A stretch of DNA of 64,000 bases from Adhaeribacter_A terreus (GTDB taxonomy: Bacteria > Bacteroidota > Bacteroidia > Cytophagales > Hymenobacteraceae), in contig NZ_JBHSKT010000012.1 of the NCBI RefSeq assembly GCF_042657365.1, forward strand, positions 1-64,000. The letters are read 5' to 3'. The position numbers and the translations under genes were made by a program. Positions 58,645 to 64,000 of this stretch are shown here, piece by piece. The first letter of the stretch is position 1; every line of letters starts with the position of its first letter. Under the pieces are notes generated by a model. It was not told where the DNA came from. It worked only from the letters and a program-made list of their open reading frames with translations, and did no database searches.

Positions 58645-60909
58645 ATGAAACGGAAATCTACTCAATTTTCTGGCAGCATATATTTTACGCTTTGTTTATT
58701 GTTGTTAAACATCAGCTTTGCGAAAGCGCAGGTAATACTCACGAACTTAAACCCATATACCCAAAATTTCAATAGTTTACCGGCTTCCGGCTCCAGCACC
58801 TGGAACGACAATGCTACTTTACCGGGCTGGTATGTAGACAATGGCCCTGCCACGAATCTGGTTTCAAGCAATGGCTCAGACACTAATGCCGGCCTGAAAA
58901 ATTACGGAATCACCAATGCTTCAGACCGGGCGCTTGGTTGTGTAACTTCAAATGCTTCAGGCAATTTTTACTACGGTATCAGGCTGCGCAACAATACCGG
59001 CGCTACTATCCGCGATTTTGAGATCAGTTACCGGCTCGAGCAGTGGCGTACGTTAAACAACCGAAGCACGACTGTTAAATTTTCCTACAAAAAAGGCACA
59101 ACTGTTACCGCTTTATCCGGTTCCGGTTGGACCGACCACAGTGATCTGAACATAAAAACCGATAAAGGAATTGTCAGCGGCAGCGTAAACGGGAACAGTT
59201 CGGGAAATTATTACAACTCCGGCAGCATCCTGCTCTCCGAGATTGAACTGGCTAACGGCGAAGAAATTATGCTCCGCTGGAACGATCCGGACAACAATTC
59301 GATCTATTTAGGTTTAGATGATATTACGATCACCCCATCTAATACGCAGCGCATTTTCTACAACGAAACTTCCGGAACGCTGAGTTCTCTAAGCAACTGG
59401 ACAGCCAATGTCAACGGCAGCAATGGCGATAACCCGACATCTTTTACAGCCAGCTATCAAACTTTTGTAATTAAAAACAGCACTAATCCAACTATTTCCA
59501 GCAACTGGACCGTTAACGGCGAAGGCTCAAAAGTGGTGGTGGGAAACGGAAGCGCCAACGTAAATTTCACCATTCCGGCAAATAAAGTTTTCTCCGGAGT
59601 TATTGACGTAACCGATTACGCTACACTTACCATTAACAATACCACCTGCCCAAGCTTAGGTATTTTAGGCGATCTTAGCACAGTAACTATTAATAACGCT
59701 TCTACCCAGACCTTAACCCAAAATGCTTTTGGAAACTTAACGTTGCTTAGCGGTACAACGCAGCTTAGCGCAAACACCCGCATCAAAAACAGCTTATCCC
59801 TTTCCGGCGGCAAATTAGAACTGGGCAACTTCGATCTTACTTTAGACGCAGGCTCATTTTTGAGCAACGCAAACGCAAACAGCTACATTATTACCAACGG
59901 AACCGGCAGCCTGAAACGCCAGGTTCAGAAAAATAATACCGATGTAGAATTCCCCGTAGGCACAAGCACGGCTTATTTACCCGTAAAGATCCGCTTAGCC
60001 AATACAGCCAATACTGTTACCGACATTTTCAGCGTAAAAGCAATTGATTTTGTTTATGACAATTACACCAGCAACGTTCCAACCGGCACAAAATTCAGCA
60101 ACAAAGCAGTAAACAATACCTGGATTATTGATGAAGCTGTAGCCGGGAATTCAGATGTAACGTTAACTTTTCAGTGGAATGCCGCCAGCGCTTTATCAGA
60201 CTTCGACCTGAATCAGACCCGTATTTCGCATTTTCACAACGGTAGCTGGGACGACGACACCCCGGTAACCGCCACGCTGATAAACGGCCTTTATACCGTA
60301 AGCCGCAGCAACATTACCTCATTTTCGCCATTCGGTGTGTTTTCCGGAACGCCAAATCCGCTGCCGGTAGAATTACTGAAATTTGAAGCCAGCCGCAGCA
60401 AAAACGGTATCGTTTGCAGCTGGGAAACTGCTTCAGAAAAAAACAACCATTACTTTACAATCGAAAGAAGCCACAACGGAAAAGAATTTCAGGAATCAGG
60501 CCGGGTTGCAGGTGCCGGAACTACCAGCCAACATAACCGGTACAGCTTTGCAGACAGCACTGCTCCGGCTTCTTTAACGTACTATCGCCTCCGCCAAACC
60601 GATTTCGACGGCACCACAACGTATTCCAAGATCGTGGCGGTTGCAGCTAAGAACGAAGCAATAACGTATACGCTTTTCCCAAATCCGGCGCAAGGCATTC
60701 GTTATCTGAAAACTACCGGCAATACAACAATGCCCGTTCACATTACGGTTACAAATCTGCAAGGCAAAACTATTTTGCAAACTACCGCCGAACCCCAAAA
60801 CCTACGCGCCGGGTTTCCGATTGACCTGACCAAGCAGGCTGCCGGTTTGTATTTCATTCAAATCAACTCTGGCAACAACTTTACCACCATCCGGACAATA
60901 AAGCCCTAA
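58645..60909 (+). CDS. Secreted T9SS protein
   Basis: A 754-residue protein: signal peptide ending about residue 28 (LLLLNISFAKAQV). The first domain (about 35-230) is a beta-sandwich, NLNPYTQNFNSLPASGSSTWNDNATLPGWYVDNG, ending with an NGEEIMLRWNDPDNNSIYLGLDDITI segment as in T9SS lectin-like domains. A repeated Thr/Asn-rich middle with possible autotransporter-like strands follows. VELLKFEASRSKNGIVCSWETASEKNNHYFTIERS is a fibronectin-like domain common in this phylum. The C-terminal VAAKNEAITYTLFPNPAQGIRYLK to end is a type A sorting domain. A motif-like AAAACG-29 copy lies in frame (60401-60429). Confidence 0.88.
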   Translation: MKRKSTQFSGSIYFTLCLLLLNISFAKAQVILTNLNPYTQNFNSLPASGSSTWNDNATLPGWYVDNGPATNLVSSNGSDTNAGLKNYGITNASDRALGCVTSNASGNFYYGIRLRNNTGATIRDFEISYRLEQWRTLNNRSTTVKFSYKKGTTVTALSGSGWTDHSDLNIKTDKGIVSGSVNGNSSGNYYNSGSILLSEIELANGEEIMLRWNDPDNNSIYLGLDDITITPSNTQRIFYNETSGTLSSLSNWTANVNGSNGDNPTSFTASYQTFVIKNSTNPTISSNWTVNGEGSKVVVGNGSANVNFTIPANKVFSGVIDVTDYATLTINNTTCPSLGILGDLSTVTINNASTQTLTQNAFGNLTLLSGTTQLSANTRIKNSLSLSGGKLELGNFDLTLDAGSFLSNANANSYIITNGTGSLKRQVQKNNTDVEFPVGTSTAYLPVKIRLANTANTVTDIFSVKAIDFVYDNYTSNVPTGTKFSNKAVNNTWIIDEAVAGNSDVTLTFQWNAASALSDFDLNQTRISHFHNGSWDDDTPVTATLINGLYTVSRSNITSFSPFGVFSGTPNPLPVELLKFEASRSKNGIVCSWETASEKNNHYFTIERSHNGKEFQESGRVAGAGTTSQHNRYSFADSTAPASLTYYRLRQTDFDGTTTYSKIVAVAAKNEAITYTLFPNPAQGIRYLKTTGNTTMPVHITVTNLQGKTILQTTAEPQNLRAGFPIDLTKQAAGLYFIQINSGNNFTTIRTIKP
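60401..60429 (+). repeat. AAAACG-29-like copy inside T9SS gene
   Basis: AAAACGGTA-TCG-TTT-7-GGAAACT, in frame (KNGIVCSWET). One or two changes in the tail; the encoded segment is common in the family, so chance is possible. Confidence 0.5.
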
Positions 60910-60937
60910 AAACGCTATGCTTTAAGCACAAAAAAGT
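60909..60937 (+). repeat. AAAACG-29 repeat
   Basis: AAAACGCTA-TGC-TTT-7-AAAAAGT beginning on the last base of the stop; its tail is the left arm of the terminator. Confidence 0.95.
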
Positions 60938-60967
60938 GCCGCCGAAATAATTTCAGCGGCACTTTTT
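60932..60967 (+). terminator. Terminator after T9SS gene
   Basis: AAAAGTGCCGC (60932-60942) pairs with GCGGCACTTTT (60956-60966), followed by TATTTTT. Confidence 0.85.
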
Positions 60968-61030
60968 ATTTTTATCGAATATCTAAATTATCTGGAAATT
61001 GAAAACCAGTATATCGAACTATCGAAAATC

Positions 61031-61852
61031 CTATCTTTTCAGCCAACGCTGCATTTCGGTTATGCTGCTATCAAATTCGAAGGCATCGTACACGCGGTAA
61101 AAATTCTGCTGGTCATAAACTTTGTCGTAAACGAATTTCGCAAAATCGAGCCGGTTGCTTTCGAAGCTGAATTGTTCCATTACTTTCTTAGCGTCTTCAG
61201 CCAGAATTAACTGACTGGTAAGAGCTTGTTTCGCAATATCGGCTTTAGCATTATCGAAGCTTTTCCGGCGAATGCTTTCTACCAGCGTGTTCACATCGTA
61301 GCTGTTCATCATGCTTTGCGGTTGAGTATTATAATTATTGCCGTAGCCCGGAGCATTGTAGTTGCCCTGATTGTAGTTTGGGTTATAATTTCCGCCGTGG
61401 TTTGGTCCGTTCTGGTAAGCGCCGCCGTGGTTGTTGCCGTAGCCATCATAATCATCGTAAACTGCGTGGCCGTGCGGGCGTTGCGGCGGACAAGTGCTGC
61501 AGGCAACCGGCGCGATCAAAGGCCTTTTGCCTACTTCCTTCAGCAGAAAATTCGGGTTACGGCTAGGCGGAATCAACACATAATTGTTTTCGAAACCGCG
61601 ATCCAGAAAGATATTGGTGCAATAGGTTAAAAAGCCGCGGCGAGCCGGAACTCTGAATTCAATGGTATGCTTACCCGCCGGCAACCGGTCTAAAATTACC
61701 TGACTGGTACCACGCCCGTTCACCAAATGGCCGTTTAATAACAGCTGGAAAATTTCGCCCTGGCGAGTAGTAAAAGTTGCGCTGGCTGCTTGAGCCGCAA
61801 GGCTGCCGAGTAATAAGGCCATCAAAAAGACAGCCACTGCATACCGTTTCAT
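61031..61852 (-). CDS. DUF4476-domain exported protein
   Basis: A 273-residue protein: signal peptide MKRYAVAVFLMALLLGSLAAQA, a beta-rich N-terminal part (FQLLLNGHLVNGRGTSQVILDRLPAGKHTIEFRV), a low-complexity Asn/Gly/Tyr/His linker (about 125-175), and a C-terminal helical DUF4476 domain (SIRRKSFDNAKADIAKQALTSQLILAEDAKKVMEQFSFE). Function unknown. Confidence 0.88.
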   Translation of the reverse strand: MKRYAVAVFLMALLLGSLAAQAASATFTTRQGEIFQLLLNGHLVNGRGTSQVILDRLPAGKHTIEFRVPARRGFLTYCTNIFLDRGFENNYVLIPPSRNPNFLLKEVGKRPLIAPVACSTCPPQRPHGHAVYDDYDGYGNNHGGAYQNGPNHGGNYNPNYNQGNYNAPGYGNNYNTQPQSMMNSYDVNTLVESIRRKSFDNAKADIAKQALTSQLILAEDAKKVMEQFSFESNRLDFAKFVYDKVYDQQNFYRVYDAFEFDSSITEMQRWLKR

Positions 61853-61959
61853 AATGGTAGAATTTAGTAGGTGTGTATCATATTTCTACTATATCCTAAA
61901 ATTGTGCCAGAAAATTTGAGCAAGCCAAACAAAGGGCAATGAATTTATTTTTTCTGCGA

Positions 61960-61988
61960 AAAACGGGAGGGTTTATGGCTGAAAAACT
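61960..61988 (+). repeat. AAAACG-29 repeat
   Basis: AAAACGGGA-GGG-TTT-7-AAAAACT, one change in the left 9-mer. In the 283-bp gap upstream of DUF4476 and after purM. Confidence 0.85.
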
Positions 61989-62034
61989 GCGGGAAACGTA
62001 TAGAAAAATGTGATATAAATACGGCTACAAAAAC

Positions 62035-62063
62035 GTAGAGACAAGGTATTGCCTTGTCTCTAC
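62035..62063. repeat. REP-like palindrome
   Basis: GTAGAGACAAGG (62035-62046) pairs with CCTTGTCTCTAC (62052-62063). Same general type as REP-like elements of Bacteroidota. Confidence 0.7.
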
Positions 62064-62135
62064 ACATTTTATTTACACATTATTAACAAACCTCGGAATT
62101 GTGGAAAGACGCAAAGTATTGCTTCTTTCCAGGAT

Positions 62136-63299
62136 CTAATAAACGAATTCGCCTTTATTGCTTTTTATCGTAAGTTTATTTCCTGCGTGCGCTTCTACCC
62201 TACCCACAATTTTGGTATCGATGTTGAATGATTTTCCGATCTTAATTAATTCTTCAGCAGTGGTTTCGTCGGTGTAGATTTCCAGACGGTGGCCCATATT
62301 GAAAACCTTGTACATTTCCTGCCAGCCGGTTTTACTTTCTTCCTGAATTATGCGGAACAACGGCGGCACATCGAATAAATTATCTTTTATAATGTGTACG
62401 TTCTCCGTGAAATGCAGCACTTTGGTTTGGCCGCCGCCCGAGCAATGCACCATACCGTCTATCTTATTGCGGAAGTTTTCCAGAATGGCCTTGGCTACCG
62501 GCATATATGTTCTAGTTGGCGATAAAACCAACTTCCCTACATCCAAACCGGTTTCTTCTACTTTATCCGTGAGCCTGCGCGTGCCGCTGTAAATTAAATC
62601 GCTATCTATTTGTGGGTCAAAACTCTCGGGGTATTTCTCAGCTAAATATTTATGGAAAACATCGTGGCGCGCGGAAGTTAAACCGTTGGAACCCATGCCG
62701 CCGTTGTATTCGGTTTCGTAAGTTGCCTGGCCGTAAGATGCAAAACCTACAATTACGTTACCCGGCTTAATGTTGTGGTTCGAAATTACTTCGCTCCGCT
62801 TCATGCGGGCCGTTACGGTGCTGTCCACGATTATCGTTCTTACCAGATCGCCTACGTCAGCCGTTTCGCCGCCGGTGCTGTAAATGCCTACGCCGTTATC
62901 GCGGAGCATCTGCAATACTTCTTCGGTGCCTTCAATAATTGCGGAAATTACTTCGCCGGGAACCAGGTTTTTATTGCGGCCAATGGTAGAAGAAAGCAGA
63001 ATGGTATCAGTCGCGCCTACGCAAAGCAGATCGTCGGTATTCATCACCACCGCATCCTGCGCAATGCCTTTCCAAACGCTTAAGTCGCCGGTTTCTTTCC
63101 AGTACAGGTACGCCAGCGAAGATTTAGTACCGGCGCCGTCGGCGTGCATAATGTTGCAATACGCTTCATCGCCGGCTAAAAGATCTGGCACAATTTTGCA
63201 GAAAGCCTTCGGGAATAAACCTTTGTCGAGGTTTTTAATAGCGTTGTGAACGTCTTCTTTCGAGGCCGAAACGCCCCGGCGCATATAACGGTCTTGCAT
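62136..63299 (-). CDS. purM: Phosphoribosylformylglycinamidine cyclo-ligase
   Basis: Fifth step of purine synthesis: closes FGAM to AIR with ATP. RGVSASKEDVHNAIKNL, IMHADGAGTKSSLAYLYWKETGD, MNTDDLLCVGATDTILLSSTIGRN and the STGGETADVGDLV nucleotide region are present, as in the long Bacteroidota type (387 residues). No other pur genes adjoin. Confidence 0.95.
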   Translation of the reverse strand: MQDRYMRRGVSASKEDVHNAIKNLDKGLFPKAFCKIVPDLLAGDEAYCNIMHADGAGTKSSLAYLYWKETGDLSVWKGIAQDAVVMNTDDLLCVGATDTILLSSTIGRNKNLVPGEVISAIIEGTEEVLQMLRDNGVGIYSTGGETADVGDLVRTIIVDSTVTARMKRSEVISNHNIKPGNVIVGFASYGQATYETEYNGGMGSNGLTSARHDVFHKYLAEKYPESFDPQIDSDLIYSGTRRLTDKVEETGLDVGKLVLSPTRTYMPVAKAILENFRNKIDGMVHCSGGGQTKVLHFTENVHIIKDNLFDVPPLFRIIQEESKTGWQEMYKVFNMGHRLEIYTDETTAEELIKIGKSFNIDTKIVGRVEAHAGNKLTIKSNKGEFVY

Positions 63300-63338
63300 G
63301 ATCTTATTGTTGATTATTAATTGCTGATTGGTTTATTG

Positions 63339-63367
63339 AAAACGCTATCCTTTTCCGGCCCAAAAGT
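63339..63367 (+). repeat. AAAACG-29 repeat
   Basis: AAAACGCTA-TCC-TTT-7-CAAAAGT, 40 bp upstream of the purM start, reverse to it. Confidence 0.9.
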
Positions 63368-63369
63368 AC

Positions 63370-63399
63370 GAATAACGAATAACGAACAACGAACAACGG
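63370..63399. repeat. Short tandem AACGAA(T/C)A array
   Basis: Four imperfect 7-8 bp units (AATAACG, AACAACG), the mirror of the array at 27909-27942. Confidence 0.6.
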
Positions 63400-63401
63400 T
63401 A

Positions 63402-63437
63402 AAAAAAAAGCCCCCGCTTTTGGCAGAGGCTTTTTTT
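63402..63437 (-). terminator. Terminator after the OmpA-family gene
   Basis: AAAAAGCC... and ...GGCTTTTTTT flank a GC-rich loop with a mismatch; ends about 15 bp past the stop at 63453. Confidence 0.65.
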
Positions 63438-63452
63438 AGGCAGAAGGCAGCA

Positions 63453-64000
63453 TTATTTCGCAACCTTCGTGATCTTGAATTCAGTACGACGGTTTACTGC
63501 GAATTGCTCTTCCGTACATTTCACGCCGTTTTTGCATTTGTTTTTCGGTTTGCTTTCGCCGTAACCTTTAGCAGTAATACGGGCTTTGTCAATACCTTTC
63601 GAAACAATGTAATCTACGGCAGCTTCAGCACGTTTCTGAGAAAGCGTCTGGTTATAAGCATCTTTACCGCGGCTATCGGTGTGCGAGCTTAACTCGATGG
63701 TTACTTTCGGGTTATCGTTCAGGAACATTACCAATGAATCCAGGTTCACGGCAGCATCCTCACGGATATCCCACTTATCGTAGTCGTAGTTAATGTCTTT
63801 CACTTCAAACGCTTTACCTACAACGATCTTATCCAGAACCAAAGCAGTAGTTAAGCGGATGTCAGTCATTTCTTCGGTTAACTGGCTCTGCGAAGGAGTT
63901 TTGCCAGCCGTTACTACAGCGTTACGATCTGTAATGTAGTTCGCTTTTTCAGCTACAACAGAGTAAGAAGCAGCAGTATCCAGTTTGAAAGAGAATTTAC
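63453..64000 (-). CDS. OmpA-family protein, C-terminal part (partial)
   Basis: Runs off the right edge, so only the C-terminus is seen (about 182 residues). The last ~120 residues are an OmpA peptidoglycan-binding domain: INYDYDKWDIREDAAVNLDSLVMFLNDNP, VTIELSSHTDSRG, NQTLSQKRAEAAVDYIVSKGI and AKGYGESKP. Before it, KLDTAASYSVVAEKANYITDRNAVVTAG looks like the end of a carboxypeptidase-regulatory-like domain. That layout fits T9SS-associated PorE-type proteins, but the upstream part is needed to say so. It is not a stand-alone 138-residue protein: the frame stays open to the edge. Confidence 0.85.
   Translation of the reverse strand, partial: KFSFKLDTAASYSVVAEKANYITDRNAVVTAGKTPSQSQLTEEMTDIRLTTALVLDKIVVGKAFEVKDINYDYDKWDIREDAAVNLDSLVMFLNDNPKVTIELSSHTDSRGKDAYNQTLSQKRAEAAVDYIVSKGIDKARITAKGYGESKPKNKCKNGVKCTEEQFAVNRRTEFKITKVAK

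Noticed and set aside
149..63367. The 29-bp repeats as a CRISPR array
   Set aside because: Copies are scattered singly over the whole window in both orientations with no regular spacers and no cas genes.
149..63367. The repeat as a promoter element
   Set aside because: It lacks the Bacteroidota -33/-7 boxes and occurs downstream of genes, in both orientations and inside coding frames.
149..63367. The repeat as a Chi or KOPS-like polar motif
   Set aside because: Counts on the two strands are about equal; such motifs are strongly skewed.
63453..63869. A complete 138-residue OmpA protein
   Set aside because: The frame stays open to the window edge, so the ATG at 63869 is internal.
1..64000. 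Insertion sequences or prophage
   Set aside because: No transposase, integrase or phage structural gene was seen in any frame.

Overview
The window looks like chromosomal DNA of a Bacteroidota of the order Cytophagales, most like Hymenobacteraceae (inferred, no search was run). Supporting signs are four type IX secretion (T9SS) cargo or envelope proteins, a long-form NusB, DUF4293, DUF1573 and DUF4476 proteins, an HCHH CZB protein, histidine kinases with the AHQLGTPLSSL box, and start sites that mostly lack Shine-Dalgarno sequences. No transposase, integrase, phage gene, rRNA or CRISPR array was seen. Almost all genes are housekeeping or envelope genes.

Layout. 0.3-4.4 kb (minus): CPBP protease, cdsA, glutamate dehydrogenase and psd, i.e. 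phospholipid synthesis with a dehydrogenase between its two enzymes. 4.5-9.7 kb: dusB, an EamA exporter, small envelope proteins and an NlpE/META lipoprotein. 10-15.6 kb: HD hydrolase, secreted protein, XRE regulator with a membrane protein, APC permease and LpxR-like lipid A deacylase. 15.9-18.8 kb: T9SS protein with five repeats. 19-25.4 kb: histidine kinase, hemA, lipoprotein, ArsR regulator, anmK and a second ELFV dehydrogenase. 25.6-31.2 kb: MscS channel, TerB-like protein and AsmA-like protein. 31.3-31.5 kb: two identical tRNA-Val(UAC) genes. 31.7-34.6 kb: GNAT-like protein and GT-C-type membrane glycosyltransferase. 34.7-39.8 kb (minus): nusB, YtxH, isocitrate dehydrogenase, DUF1573, yajC, YbbR and coaE, a run of growth genes. 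40.1-45.9 kb: leucine dehydrogenase, ABC exporter, an unrecognised 57-residue peptide, CDF exporter, XRE regulator and CZB protein. 46-57.9 kb: T9SS protein, response regulator, ABC exporter with a GyrI-like protein, an AT-rich lipoprotein, PLP Cys/Met enzyme, truA, thiolase and DUF4293. 58.6-64 kb: T9SS protein, DUF4476, purM and the C-terminus of an OmpA-family protein that runs off the edge.

The most unusual content is not a gene. A 29-bp bipartite repeat occurs about 50 times, in almost every intergenic gap and in both orientations about equally. Its form is AAAACG, then G or C, then TA; three free bases; TTT; seven free bases; then AAAAA, G or C, T. The ends and spacing are nearly constant while the middle differs from copy to copy. 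Copies supply stop codons to several genes, contain start codons of others, form the left arm of terminator hairpins, occur once as a perfect palindrome, and appear in frame inside coding sequences. I cannot match it to a described family; its function is unknown. The copies are listed below as 'AAAACG-29 repeat', with strand + when the AAAACG end is on the left.
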